Below are positions 6,116 through 15,325 of a stretch of 30,880 bases of DNA, piece after piece. The stretch spans positions 1 through 30,880 of the IMG/VR virus record IMGVR_UViG_3300047476_000119; one strand, written 5' to 3'. A program made the position numbers and the translations under genes. Position 1 is the stretch's first letter, and the number at the start of each line of letters is the position of its first letter. The notes under the pieces are model-generated. The model ran no database searches, was not told the origin of the DNA, and saw nothing but the letters and a program-made list of their open reading frames with translations. The DNA comes from a virus.

Positions 6116-8503
6116 TTAACGACCCAATGAGTATTTAAAAGGATTTTCCGCAAAAGCGGCTACTACATAAGTGTTCCCATTTGTATTGATTGCAGAGCTA
6201 GTTCCTCTAATCTTAAATCCATTAGATAAAAAGTCTATATCTGCGAATGGGCTTCCACTACCCTCTGCACTTGATGATTGAGCTTCAAGAATTAAATCAA
6301 CAACATTAGATGTATCCCTAGCTGTATCATACATAATCCAAGCACCAGTGGCTGATGAATTCTTAATCATTACAAAGCGAGGGCGGAAGCCGAGATGCAC
6401 GAAAGTTCCGTCTGAGCTACCATTGCCTGTATATGAAGTGAAGGCAGAGTATCCTGCGATAGCTGAGAAGCAGTAGGCTACACATGGCTGTCCTGATGTA
6501 TTTCCAGCTTGATTTCCAATAGTGAATACTGTGCTTGTCGGTGTTGTGTTATTCCAAAACAACACATTTGTATCTTGAGCATTAGTAGCATTTAGATAAA
6601 TAGCGGCAGTATTCCCAATAGATGCGTGATATACAGTCCAGTTTGTTGCTGCACCTCTACACTTTGTAATAATCATCCTAGGCGCAACACCCAATCCATG
6701 TCCTACTGTGGCATTAGCACCTGTACCTGTATAAGTCACTACAGAGAACCCAGCACTTGTATTAGCACGAACCTGTGAACTGATAGAGCCTGATGTATTT
6801 GTTACTGTGCTACCGCCAGCGTTCCATTGCCAAGCCACATTTGTTACACCACTACCATTGATATTGCTATCAGAACCTACAGTAAATCCATTTGAATTAA
6901 ATGCTGTTAATGAATTTGCTAAGGTTGCCTCTGCCGCTGTTTGATTGCTAGATAAATAATTGTTTACACCACGAATTGAATCATATAAAAGATTTGATGA
7001 AACAGCACTTCTAGTTTTAGCCCAAACTAAGTCAGGTTGCATAGAGCCACTATTAGTAAGACTAAGTGTTGCTCCAGTTCCAGTCCACAAAGTAGCATCA
7101 AAATACTTATTAGCCTGTGTAGATGCTGTTGCACCAATAGTAGGAGTAGGTAGGTTAAAAGTGTTTAATGCTACAAAGCCTGTAGGGGGTGTGTATGCGA
7201 ATGGGCGTTGTCCGAAGTTGACATCAAAGAAATCGTTTGTTGTAAACGCGCTTGCTGCTGGGACAAACGTGCCTGACAAACTTGAATAAGCCGTTCCCTG
7301 TGATACGTTGTTTTTGTAAAACGTTAGAGTGCCAGCGTCTAAATCTAATGCAACACCAATTACATCACCAGTTGTGAACGTAGCGCCGTATGAAGTTCCT
7401 GCGTTATTGTTGTACTTCTGCCCGTTTGCTGAGTTGTATCCATAGCTTGCAGATGCTTGACCAACGTACACCGTTTGCCCAATATATTGAATGTCAGAGC
7501 TTGCAATGCCGATGAGAATTCCAGATGCGCTGACAGTACCGATGGTGTACTCGAAATACCATTTGCCAGTTGATACGGCGATGGTTGCTGGCGAAGTACC
7601 CCAACTATTACCAGAGCGAGTAAACCTCAAATTGGCATTGCCGACTTGCGAGGAAACCGCGCTGTTCAACGGGTTCAGCGTCGCATAATTCCCCCGCCCA
7701 TTCCCACCATCAGCCCACAGCGTTGGCACATCAGTCATTGAGTCGTAAGTAGCACCGCTAGTCAGACTGATATTGTTGGCCGTCCAGTTATTTCCGTTAC
7801 CAGAACGGTCTTGAGTTAGTGTGGTCGTGCTAGAGTTATCAGAGAATGGTAGGTAGAATCCATTAGTGCCATAAGTGCCAGCATACTTCTTAGGTTGCCA
7901 TACTCCTGTAGAAGCATTGGTAGCACCAAAGGATGATGGAGTTAGGGCTTGACCATCAATGAAGTTATATTCAGCCATATAGCCATCAAATTTTTCACCA
8001 AGATTGCGAGAGCCTATGCCAAACCCGTTGCCTGAAGTATTGAAATACCCATTGCTTCCAGCAGACCACATTGTATTAGTTGAAAATGATGTTATTTGTT
8101 GCCCGTTTACATAAATTAGAGCAGTTCCAGCAGTTGCATTTAAAGAAACAACAATATGATACCAAGCTGATGGGTCACGAAATACTTGCGTTGAAACAAG
8201 ATTTAATCTAACGACCCCACCCCAAGTGGTTGAAACAACAAATTTATCATTTGAGTCAAACCCAATATAAGAAGTATCGCTAGAGCTACCACCAACATTT
8301 AAGCCATACATTACATAAAGACCACTCAATGCCCCCCTTTTTACCCATGCACTTAATGTGCATACATTGGCTGCGGTGGGAGTTCCATAAGTTCTTTGTA
8401 AAAAAGCACTAGCACTACTGCGGAATCTTAGTGACCTAGCAATAGTGTAATCACCACCTTGACCACTAGCACCAGCTAATATGTTTGAGCCAATAACTGA
8501 CAT
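6116..8503 (-). CDS. Receptor-binding tail fibre/spike with LamG-like and SPRY domains
   Basis: 795 residues. The N-terminus (MSVIGSNILAGASGQGGDYT) is probably the virion attachment part. About 20-200 is a concanavalin/LamG-like beta-sandwich (SLRFRSSASAFLQRTYG, LSAWVKRG, WYHIVVSLNA, DGYMAEYNFIDGQ). About 310-445 is a B30.2/SPRY-like domain (KWYFEYTIGT, DVIGVALDLDAGTLTFYKNN). The C-terminal part, about 480-795, has repeats such as VGHGLGVAPRMIITKCR and VHLGFRPRFVMIKNSS, like the DUF7483-type fibre ends. It probably binds the host surface. The Shine-Dalgarno is AAGGA, six bases before ATG. Bases about 7150-7850 are visibly richer in CG dinucleotides than the flanks. Confidence 0.85.
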   Translation of the reverse strand: MSVIGSNILAGASGQGGDYTIARSLRFRSSASAFLQRTYGTPTAANVCTLSAWVKRGALSGLYVMYGLNVGGSSSDTSYIGFDSNDKFVVSTTWGGVVRLNLVSTQVFRDPSAWYHIVVSLNATAGTALIYVNGQQITSFSTNTMWSAGSNGYFNTSGNGFGIGSRNLGEKFDGYMAEYNFIDGQALTPSSFGATNASTGVWQPKKYAGTYGTNGFYLPFSDNSSTTTLTQDRSGNGNNWTANNISLTSGATYDSMTDVPTLWADGGNGRGNYATLNPLNSAVSSQVGNANLRFTRSGNSWGTSPATIAVSTGKWYFEYTIGTVSASGILIGIASSDIQYIGQTVYVGQASASYGYNSANGQKYNNNAGTSYGATFTTGDVIGVALDLDAGTLTFYKNNVSQGTAYSSLSGTFVPAASAFTTNDFFDVNFGQRPFAYTPPTGFVALNTFNLPTPTIGATASTQANKYFDATLWTGTGATLSLTNSGSMQPDLVWAKTRSAVSSNLLYDSIRGVNNYLSSNQTAAEATLANSLTAFNSNGFTVGSDSNINGSGVTNVAWQWNAGGSTVTNTSGSISSQVRANTSAGFSVVTYTGTGANATVGHGLGVAPRMIITKCRGAATNWTVYHASIGNTAAIYLNATNAQDTNVLFWNNTTPTSTVFTIGNQAGNTSGQPCVAYCFSAIAGYSAFTSYTGNGSSDGTFVHLGFRPRFVMIKNSSATGAWIMYDTARDTSNVVDLILEAQSSSAEGSGSPFADIDFLSNGFKIRGTSSAINTNGNTYVVAAFAENPFKYSLGR

Positions 8504-8511
8504 AGTTATCC

Positions 8512-9279
8512 TTAACTGTAGTTAGCAGTAAATACACAATGAATAGAACCAGTAGTTCTAACAATATAGTCTATTCTATCTACAGCATTAGCTGCTGTGC
8601 TTAGAGTAGGAGCAGTTCCACCGATAAAGTCATAGTAAGAGCCATAAGCAAGAGTTCTTGAGCCTGTACCATCCTGAGTAATAAAGATTGAACCTGACTG
8701 ACCAGCAACAATATTAGATGGGTTAGCAAGAGTTCTGTTACCGCCTAGAGTTACAGAGAAGTTATTAGAATCTGCTAGGTCTGGAGTAATAGTTGCACCA
8801 TCAGTTAAAGCAGTAATCTCACCTCTTTGACCTGCTGTGTAAGTCTGAGCTACATCAGTCTTGGCTGTGTCAGCATCATAGGCTTGGACATCAGTTCCAA
8901 TTGCTAGACCTAAAGAAGTTCTTAGAGTAGAGCCTGACTCGACCACAAAGTTAGTACCATTGCCGATAATAACTCCATTGTCTGTGGCAGATAAACCTGC
9001 AACATCAGCTAACTGGGCATCATAGGCTTGAACATCTGTGCCAATAACAAGACCTAGGGCAGTTCTAGCAGCAGAGGCTGTAGAAGCTCCTGTACCACCT
9101 GCAGCGATAGGAATAGTATCTCCGCTAGTACCAGCTTGTAAGTCCTTTAAATCAGACATAAGCTGACGAATAGCATTATTGATACCGCTAGGCGCACAGC
9201 CTTCTGCAATATTAATGTTATTGATGTCAGTATTGTTATCTGGGTTTACATCAAATTCTGATATTTTGGTTTTTGCCAT
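8512..9279 (-). CDS. Tail fibre protein with internal repeats
   Basis: 255 residues. The N-terminus MAKTKISEFDVNPDNNTDI...PSGINNAIRQLMSDLKDLQ is common at the start of short-tailed phage fibres that attach to the tail. About 70-140 holds an imperfect repeat (RTALGLVIGTDVQAYDA and RTSLGLAIGTDVQAYDA) typical of fibre shafts. The C-terminal part, rich in Gly, Thr and Ser, is likely beta-structured. It precedes the larger fibre gene with 8 bases between them, so the two may form one fibre complex. The ribosome binding site is AAGGA. Confidence 0.8.
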   Translation of the reverse strand: MAKTKISEFDVNPDNNTDINNINIAEGCAPSGINNAIRQLMSDLKDLQAGTSGDTIPIAAGGTGASTASAARTALGLVIGTDVQAYDAQLADVAGLSATDNGVIIGNGTNFVVESGSTLRTSLGLAIGTDVQAYDADTAKTDVAQTYTAGQRGEITALTDGATITPDLADSNNFSVTLGGNRTLANPSNIVAGQSGSIFITQDGTGSRTLAYGSYYDFIGGTAPTLSTAANAVDRIDYIVRTTGSIHCVFTANYS

Positions 9280-9296
9280 GATTATTCCTTAGTTAA

Positions 9297-11273
9297 TTAT
9301 TCTGCGCCTTCGTCAAGAGCATCAATTAATCTCTGCAATTCTACAGCACCTGTAGCTAATTGTTTCTGATTTTTTCCTGCTTTTGCCATATTTTCTAAAA
9401 TCTTAATACCATCTGGGCTGGTAATTGCTTTTGCAACATTCTCATAGTCTTTTCTATAGAAAATGGTTTGATAAGCAGTTCCCAATGCTTCTAATGGATT
9501 CTTTGCAGCCTTTGAAACAGTTGAAACAGATTCAGCAGCAATCATGCTTTTTTCAGCAGTAGGAGAGCCAGCAGGCAATCTGCGACCTTGAGCTTCTAGA
9601 ATGTCAATTAGATTATTTAAACCTCTTGCTGCTCTATCACCAGACTGACCATAAACCTCTTTAAATGCAGCTCGCAAGTTTTCTTTCTGTGTAGCATTTT
9701 TAACGATAGTGTTCGCAAACTTAGCACCAGTTGTTCCAGCAGCTCTTGATGCTTGGCTTTCTACTTGCTCTAAAGATGACCTCATATATTGAGTTAAGAA
9801 GTCTTTTGGCAATGCTGCATCAGACTGAGCCAATGATTTCATTGTCATAGTGACTTTCTGTGGTGTTAAGTTCACAGCAGCAGGATTCTTAGCAAATACC
9901 TCTGCAAACTGCACAGAAACCTCATTGTCCTTTGCAATTTTAGCAATAGGGCTTTCTTGAACTGGAGCAACAATCTTCTCTTTAGCTTGGAAGTAGTTTT
10001 CTCTAGCTGCCTTGTAATCAGGAATTTGAGAGTCTGCTTTTTCTAATAACTTCTTGCGAGCTTGGTCATAAGCTCTCATTTCGCCTGTAACTGTTGTACC
10101 GCCTGCAGCACCTGCTAAATTGTCATATTTATCTTTTAGATAAGTGCGCATTGCTTCAATTTTAGCAATAGAGTTATCCTTGTAACCCTTCATCATGTCT
10201 TGATATGTAGCTGTGTTGTCTACAGTTCTAGATGCTTCTGCAAGAACAGCACTTTCATTCTCAAGGTTTTTCATCCAAGAAGGTGGGATTGCTTTAGATT
10301 TAACAGCCTCAAAAGCCTGTCCAGCAGGAGAAGTGCTTAATTCTGTTTGAGTCTTTGCTAGTGTTCTTTCTGCTGCTCTTTGAGCTTCTGTTCCAAGTCT
10401 CTCTCTTGTTGTTTGTGGGAACATCTTTTGCAATGTAGACAATGTTTCTTCGCCACGACTACCCATAAACTCTGCCATTAAAGGTGCAGATGCAGGATTA
10501 GCTTCTAACTGTCTTTGCAAAGCTGGTAAATTTGTTCTGCCACCTGTTGTTTGCTGGATAGCCTCTACAGATGTAATTGGCATCTTATTTTGTGAAGCCA
10601 TCTGTTGCAGTCTTTCAGCAGTAGATAGCTCTTGTGGAGTTACTCTCTTTGTAGATTCTGCATACATTCTCTCTAAAGGAGACCTAAACATTGTAGGAGC
10701 AGGTACTAGTGGTGTAAACAATGCACCAGCAGTTCTAGCAGTAGACTCTAATGGAGTTCCTAAAAATGGATAAGCCACAGCTTCTTCACCTACAGCAGAG
10801 AGCAATGATGGAACTGCAGCACCAGCTACAGGAGCAGATACAACATTTCGCACTAAATTCTGAGCAGCTCTACCGCCAAATGTTTCTGCTCTTTGCATTG
10901 GTACACCTGCATCACCAGCAGCTCTAGTAATATCGCTAGGAGTAGGCAATCTAACTGCCATACGACCAGACTGAGCTTGTTCTGGGGTATACCCTAACAT
11001 TTCTGCAATCTTTTCTGTGCCAGCCTCTACACCTCTTTGTAAAAAACCAGCCAAACCACCTAAACCTGCAAAACCTTGAACAATTGGATAGTTAATTTTA
11101 GCAAGAGCTTCATCAGTCATGCCAGCAATGCCTTCTTTTTCAACAAAAGGCTTTTGCGACTTATCTCGCTCTAATCCATTCTTAGCTAAAATTTCATCTA
11201 CTCTAGACAAAGGTGTCTTAGAATCAAAATCTGCTTCAGTTCCATCCGTTAGTTTGAATACTGTTTTTGACAT
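9297..11273 (-). CDS. Internal virion (DNA ejection) protein, 658 residues
   Basis: Long, largely helical protein, rich in Ala, Lys, Glu and Gln. It has a Gly/Ala-rich hydrophobic stretch at about 60-180 (IVQGFAGLGGLAGFL, PVAGAAVPSLLSAVGEE) and a helical C-terminal half. In short-tailed phages such proteins lie between tail hub and fibre genes, are packaged in the capsid and help form the DNA ejection channel. The call rests on position and composition; no catalytic motif (such as a transglycosylase) is visible. The Shine-Dalgarno AAGGA is eight bases before ATG. Confidence 0.65.
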   Translation of the reverse strand: MSKTVFKLTDGTEADFDSKTPLSRVDEILAKNGLERDKSQKPFVEKEGIAGMTDEALAKINYPIVQGFAGLGGLAGFLQRGVEAGTEKIAEMLGYTPEQAQSGRMAVRLPTPSDITRAAGDAGVPMQRAETFGGRAAQNLVRNVVSAPVAGAAVPSLLSAVGEEAVAYPFLGTPLESTARTAGALFTPLVPAPTMFRSPLERMYAESTKRVTPQELSTAERLQQMASQNKMPITSVEAIQQTTGGRTNLPALQRQLEANPASAPLMAEFMGSRGEETLSTLQKMFPQTTRERLGTEAQRAAERTLAKTQTELSTSPAGQAFEAVKSKAIPPSWMKNLENESAVLAEASRTVDNTATYQDMMKGYKDNSIAKIEAMRTYLKDKYDNLAGAAGGTTVTGEMRAYDQARKKLLEKADSQIPDYKAARENYFQAKEKIVAPVQESPIAKIAKDNEVSVQFAEVFAKNPAAVNLTPQKVTMTMKSLAQSDAALPKDFLTQYMRSSLEQVESQASRAAGTTGAKFANTIVKNATQKENLRAAFKEVYGQSGDRAARGLNNLIDILEAQGRRLPAGSPTAEKSMIAAESVSTVSKAAKNPLEALGTAYQTIFYRKDYENVAKAITSPDGIKILENMAKAGKNQKQLATGAVELQRLIDALDEGAE

Positions 11274-11281
11274 ATATATCC

Positions 11282-12475
11282 TTAGAAACTTCTACGCTGA
11301 ACAGGAGCTTTACCTGTAATAGCTGTTACTTGCTCATTAAAGTTTGGCGGAAGAATCGCACCTAATGATTGGTCATATTCTCTCATAGCTTTTAATGAAT
11401 ATTTGCCTTGGCTGTAAAGTTGAGCAGCATAATCAGCAAGCAATTCATTTCTGTCAGCAAAAGCAGTATTGATGTTAGCCATTAATCTGCGACCTTGAGC
11501 GCTATTAGCTAGACTTGGCACAGACTGTCTGTAAGCATCAAATTCAATGTTAGATGTAGAGCCAGAGCCTTCTGGTCTTACTTTAACTGCTGTTTGTGTT
11601 ACCAAGGCTGCTGCTGCATCTGCTGATGCAATGCTTCCCTTGTCTCCAAGCCCTAGTGTTCTAGCCAAGTCAGTTCCAATTTGAACTGCTTTACCACCGC
11701 CTTGACCCTCAAGTAAATCAGCTACAACATTAGATGCAATAGCCATCTGTCTAGCACTTCCAGCTCTGTCGTAATAACCTTTTACAGCTTCAGATGTAAT
11801 CTTATCAATTCCTTTTTCGCCAAGGCTGATGTTTGTTTGTGGTGTTCCAGATGCTTTAAAAGCCAAGAATTGCTTTTGTTGTTCTGGACTCATTTTGCTA
11901 AATGCTTCAAAAGTTCTGATAGCATCAGGAGCTTTCTCACCAGTCATTGTTAGTTTTGCATATTCTAAAGGTGAGTATTCAGACAAAGCAGCCATGAATT
12001 TGCGCTGGTCTAATACACGCTCTTGTGGCAAATTAACATTAGACTGTAATGCTCGTAATGTAGATGACATACCTTCATCACCAAACTCTTTTATTTGGTC
12101 TGCTAACATCTGAGCCTGTGAGCCTTCACCAGTAGCTGTCAATCCAGTTCCTGATGGTCTATTAGTATATGCAGCACCGATTTGTTCTCTAAAACGCTTC
12201 TCACGAGCTTGCTTTTCAAGCATATCTTGAACTTGAGTAGCTTTTAGCATATCGCTAAGTGTCTTATCCATGCTTGACTGATAGCCACCAATACCACCGA
12301 TAAGGGCTTGACCTAGTGCCTGACCTGTTCCTACTGGTCTAGCTTGCGCACCAGATAGAGATAGTAACTGTGCAATAGCATTTAATGCACCCATATTTAG
12401 GGCTGTATTCTCTGCCTTTTGCATCTGCTCTTGACCAAGCAATTGAGCTAATGGGTTAGTTCCTAATAGTGCCAT
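11282..12475 (-). CDS. Internal virion protein, 397 residues
   Basis: Ala/Gln/Leu-rich helical protein, MALLGTNPLAQLLGQEQMQ... with a hydrophobic Gly/Ala segment near residues 45-75 (GQALGQALIGGIGGYQSS) and a charged helical remainder. Composition and position match the group of ejection or core proteins on either side. The gene ends 8 bases before the next and uses a TAGGA-type ribosome binding site. No enzymatic motif is recognised. Confidence 0.65.
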   Translation of the reverse strand: MALLGTNPLAQLLGQEQMQKAENTALNMGALNAIAQLLSLSGAQARPVGTGQALGQALIGGIGGYQSSMDKTLSDMLKATQVQDMLEKQAREKRFREQIGAAYTNRPSGTGLTATGEGSQAQMLADQIKEFGDEGMSSTLRALQSNVNLPQERVLDQRKFMAALSEYSPLEYAKLTMTGEKAPDAIRTFEAFSKMSPEQQKQFLAFKASGTPQTNISLGEKGIDKITSEAVKGYYDRAGSARQMAIASNVVADLLEGQGGGKAVQIGTDLARTLGLGDKGSIASADAAAALVTQTAVKVRPEGSGSTSNIEFDAYRQSVPSLANSAQGRRLMANINTAFADRNELLADYAAQLYSQGKYSLKAMREYDQSLGAILPPNFNEQVTAITGKAPVQRRSF

Positions 12476-12479
12476 TTTG

Positions 12480-13217
12480 TTATCCTAATAATGAATATAC
12501 ATTCGGAGTAGATACTCTTTGTTGCAATAAAGATAGTGTTGGTGAATAGTCCACCATGCCTCTTGGAGCTACCTGTGGCATCTGCATACCTTGAGGAGTT
12601 TGAGCTTGTGGTTGTTGTCCTAGCAATGTCTGACCTAATCTTAATGCTCTTTGTGCATCACCTAAACTAAGAGTTGCAGGAGCAGTTACACCTGCCATTC
12701 CTGCTGTTCCTGCTGGCAAAGCTGATGCTCCACCTAAGTAGCCTAAACCACTTGTTGCACCAGTTCCTACACCACCCATTCCAGCACCTAATGCTGTCCC
12801 TGCTAATGAGCCTGTGCTAATACCTGTGCCACCAGCAGCACCTGCTGTAGTTCCTGCACTTAATCCAAATCCTGTAGTTCCAGAACCTACTGCACCTGTT
12901 GTTGCACCACCAAGAGCTTGTGAACCTAAAAAGTCTGTAGCTCCACCTGCAATAGCAGCTTCTGTAGCAGTCGCAGCACTAGCACCAGCAGCAGCAGCCT
13001 CGGTAGCAGTTGCTCCACTAGCCAAAGCACTAGCCTCTGCAGCATTACCTGCAGCAATTGCTTCAGCACCAAGATAAGCACCGCCAGCCAAAGCAGCTAC
13101 ACCAATCCACCCCATTGGGATTTCCTCATTGACCTTATCGTCAATCCATGAGCCAGCATCCTTAACAGGGTCTACTACTGCATCTACTAAGTTGTCTATT
13201 GGACTACCGCCACTCAT
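12480..13217 (-). CDS. Ala/Gly-rich internal virion protein
   Basis: 245 residues. The short N-terminus (MSGGSPIDNLVDAVVDPVKD) is followed by about 150 residues that are nearly all Ala, Gly, Thr and Ser, with periodic ATEAAAAG and GTATG-like units, then a Gln/Pro-rich end. It may be membrane-interacting or part of the ejection apparatus. The start ATG at 13217 overlaps the stop of the upstream reading frame as ATGA. The low complexity makes homology uninformative. Function is inferred from position only. Confidence 0.65.
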   Translation of the reverse strand: MSGGSPIDNLVDAVVDPVKDAGSWIDDKVNEEIPMGWIGVAALAGGAYLGAEAIAAGNAAEASALASGATATEAAAAGASAATATEAAIAGGATDFLGSQALGGATTGAVGSGTTGFGLSAGTTAGAAGGTGISTGSLAGTALGAGMGGVGTGATSGLGYLGGASALPAGTAGMAGVTAPATLSLGDAQRALRLGQTLLGQQPQAQTPQGMQMPQVAPRGMVDYSPTLSLLQQRVSTPNVYSLLG

Positions 13218-13618
13218 AGCTTATTCTCCACAATTACATACTTTTCTGTAAATCCTAATCTTCTCCAAAGTCTAGCAATTGATTCTCTTGCTGCACCTTG
13301 AACCTTAGTAGCTCCTTGAACTTTTAGTAGTTCTGTGAACTCCTTGTAAATCTGTTTGTCGCTTATAAACTTACCGCCAATAGCTGTAATAAAAGCAACT
13401 CTGTCATTCGGATAGTTTTGGAAAGATACTGTGCAACATCCTTTAATCTGTCCAAAATCATCTAAAGCAACTATTAACTGCCATTGTCCATTTGTTAAAT
13501 AGACTTTAACTTGGTCTAGTGAGTAGTCTCCATCAGCATACTGTAAAGCATCCTCAATAAATCTACTGACTAGATTCCAAGTTTGTGAAACGAAGTTTTT
13601 ATTAACTAGTTTTAGAAT
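13214..13618 (-). CDS. GNAT-like phage protein with no standard start codon
   Basis: An open frame runs from an in-frame stop within the upstream gene to TGA 13214-13216, with no ATG, GTG or TTG at all. From the ATT at 13618 it gives 134 residues, beginning ILKLVNKNFVSQTWNLV. The end, with GGKFISDKQIYKEF and AARESIARLWRRLGF, resembles GNAT-fold proteins of phage head/core clusters (inference). The ATT is preceded by AGGTGG six bases away. The frame is -1 relative to the upstream gene, so frameshift readthrough is the alternative. The ATGA overlap with the downstream gene supports real translation. Confidence 0.7.
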   Translation of the reverse strand: MLKLVNKNFVSQTWNLVSRFIEDALQYADGDYSLDQVKVYLTNGQWQLIVALDDFGQIKGCCTVSFQNYPNDRVAFITAIGGKFISDKQIYKEFTELLKVQGATKVQGAARESIARLWRRLGFTEKYVIVENKL

Positions 13619-14529
13619 AACAATCCACCTAATACACCGCCTAAACCAGCTCCGATAACACCTTGAGAAACTGGGTTCATCAAGCCACTACCGCCCAAGA
13701 ACTGACCACCTAAGTATCCTAAACCAGCACCTGCTAAACCGCCCATCAAAGGATTTCTTGGCATAGTGGTACTTTGTGTCTGTGTGCCAAAGTTACCCAT
13801 AGGTGAACCATAAACTGAAGATAAATAGCCAGATAACTGTTGGTATGGTAACTGCTGACCAAAGTTGAAACGAGCCATCTGTTCTTGTAATGGTTGAGCT
13901 GCAATGGCTTCTCTCGCTGCACCAACTTGTGCCAATTGCTGAGAAGGCAAGAACTGCTGTGAGTAGATGCTTGGAGCTGCTGCTGCTAATTGAGCCTGTG
14001 CCAATTGAGCTTGTTGCTGTAAGCCTCGCTCTTGCTGATACTGTTGTCCTGCGATATTAGAGGTAATATCACCTAGACCTCTTGTATATGCTTCTGTAGC
14101 TTGACCAAGAGCATTTTGCATAGCACCAGAACCATAGCGACCAGAGCGAGAATAAAGACTAGCAATTTGTGGCAATACCTGATTAGAGAACTGTTGCTCC
14201 AATGGTCTTGTAGCAGCTTGCATCATCTGAGCTTGGTAAGGGTTTCCACCTAGGAATGAACCAGCAGCAGTCGCACCAACTCCACCTAAAGACTGTTGGT
14301 AGGCTTGTTGAGCCTGTTGCAATACAGGACTTGCCTGACTTGCCAAAGCCTCTTGTTGAGCCAAAGCCTGTTCAGTCTGAGCAGAAGGGCTAACAAATGT
14401 CTGACCTTCAAAGAACTTAGGTTGCTGACCTGTCAAGAATAGACTTTGCGCTCTTTCAAGACCTTGGGTAAGGTAAGGAAGTAAAGCTGGGTCTATATTT
14501 GATGTAGATGAAGTTGTCTGAACTGCCAT
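13612..14529 (-). CDS. Gln/Ala-rich virion protein
   Basis: 305 residues. The Gln-rich helical region at about 50-230 (QALAQQEALASQASPVLQQ, LQQQAQLAQAQLAAAA) is followed by a Gly/Leu-rich hydrophobic end (GLAGAGLGYLGGQFLGG, IGAGLGGVLGGLLF) that could insert in a membrane. Such proteins occur among the internal or ejection proteins of short-tailed phages. The ribosome binding site is GAGGAAA before ATG at 14529. The -1 frame is open across its 3' end and leads into the next reading frame. Confidence 0.65.
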   Translation of the reverse strand: MAVQTTSSTSNIDPALLPYLTQGLERAQSLFLTGQQPKFFEGQTFVSPSAQTEQALAQQEALASQASPVLQQAQQAYQQSLGGVGATAAGSFLGGNPYQAQMMQAATRPLEQQFSNQVLPQIASLYSRSGRYGSGAMQNALGQATEAYTRGLGDITSNIAGQQYQQERGLQQQAQLAQAQLAAAAPSIYSQQFLPSQQLAQVGAAREAIAAQPLQEQMARFNFGQQLPYQQLSGYLSSVYGSPMGNFGTQTQSTTMPRNPLMGGLAGAGLGYLGGQFLGGSGLMNPVSQGVIGAGLGGVLGGLLF

Positions 14530-14542
14530 GATATTTTCCTCT

Positions 14543-15325
14543 TTATCCTACTACTATATATTTGTAAGTCTTATTTGCTGTATCGTTAGCAAAATGAGAC
14601 AGGGTTGCGCTTCCATTTGTTTGGGAGCTGATATAAACATTGCCTGATGATAGTGGTGCTATATATTGAACTGTAGTAATCGCTGCAGGTATCGCAGGTC
14701 TTGGAATCACAGTATCTGCGACATAATGCTCTAATGCTACATCTGTGCTACTTGTTGTTCCTGCAATCTCAACATATTGCCCTGCTTGCATCTCAATAAA
14801 GGTATTAACTGTGCCAATGACATGGCTAGGATTACCCTCACTTTTGCGAGCTGGAATATCAAATCTACTAGCACTTCTTGGGACATCTGTGCCATTCAGC
14901 CTAAACCAGACATCTGCATACTGAGCAGCATTGTTGTTATTTACTAGCTGTATTGAGAACTGGACATTGTAGATGCCATAGTTTCTAACATACAGCCTTG
15001 AGCTATTAGCTAGATAAACACCACTTGCTTCTTCTGTTGTGTCATATACCACTACCGCAGTAGAGCCTACACTTGGAGATAACTGGTCTGAATTGTTTGT
15101 AAAGCATCCATAAGGAGCTGCATCACTCTCGGCAGCATCACTAGATGGAATTACTATAATTACTGAATCTATACCAATGCGAGCATCTGTAATGGTTGTG
15201 CTTGTTGCCCACCCTGTAGCCAAGGTAACAAGACCTGTATTGTTGGTCTTGCCATTCATAATGCCATTGACTACCTCTGCTATACCCCTAGGGTCTGAGC
15301 CGAATGGTGGCAGAACTCTATACAT
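14543..15325 (-). CDS. Probable minor tail or virion decoration protein
   Basis: 260 residues. About 30-60 has a Val/Ile-rich beta region (ARIGIDSVIIVIPSS). About 80-200 looks like a beta-sandwich (SRLYVRNYGIYNVQFSIQL, YADVWFRLNG, FIEMQAGQYVEIAG), the pattern of C1q/TNF-like jelly-roll proteins used as phage fibres or spikes. It starts one base inside the tail hub stop (TAATG), so it is co-translated with the hub and probably attaches near it. The function is inferred. Confidence 0.6.
   Translation of the reverse strand: MYRVLPPFGSDPRGIAEVVNGIMNGKTNNTGLVTLATGWATSTTITDARIGIDSVIIVIPSSDAAESDAAPYGCFTNNSDQLSPSVGSTAVVVYDTTEEASGVYLANSSRLYVRNYGIYNVQFSIQLVNNNNAAQYADVWFRLNGTDVPRSASRFDIPARKSEGNPSHVIGTVNTFIEMQAGQYVEIAGTTSSTDVALEHYVADTVIPRPAIPAAITTVQYIAPLSSGNVYISSQTNGSATLSHFANDTANKTYKYIVVG

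Noticed and set aside
6960-7289. 109-residue plus-strand frame inside the fibre gene
   Set aside because: Antisense to a clear fibre domain, with no ribosome binding site and no family pattern.
12814-13077. 87-residue plus-strand frame rich in Ala, Pro and Val
   Set aside because: It is the mirror of the Ala/Gly-rich virion protein at 12480-13217; low-complexity GC-rich codons open other frames by chance.
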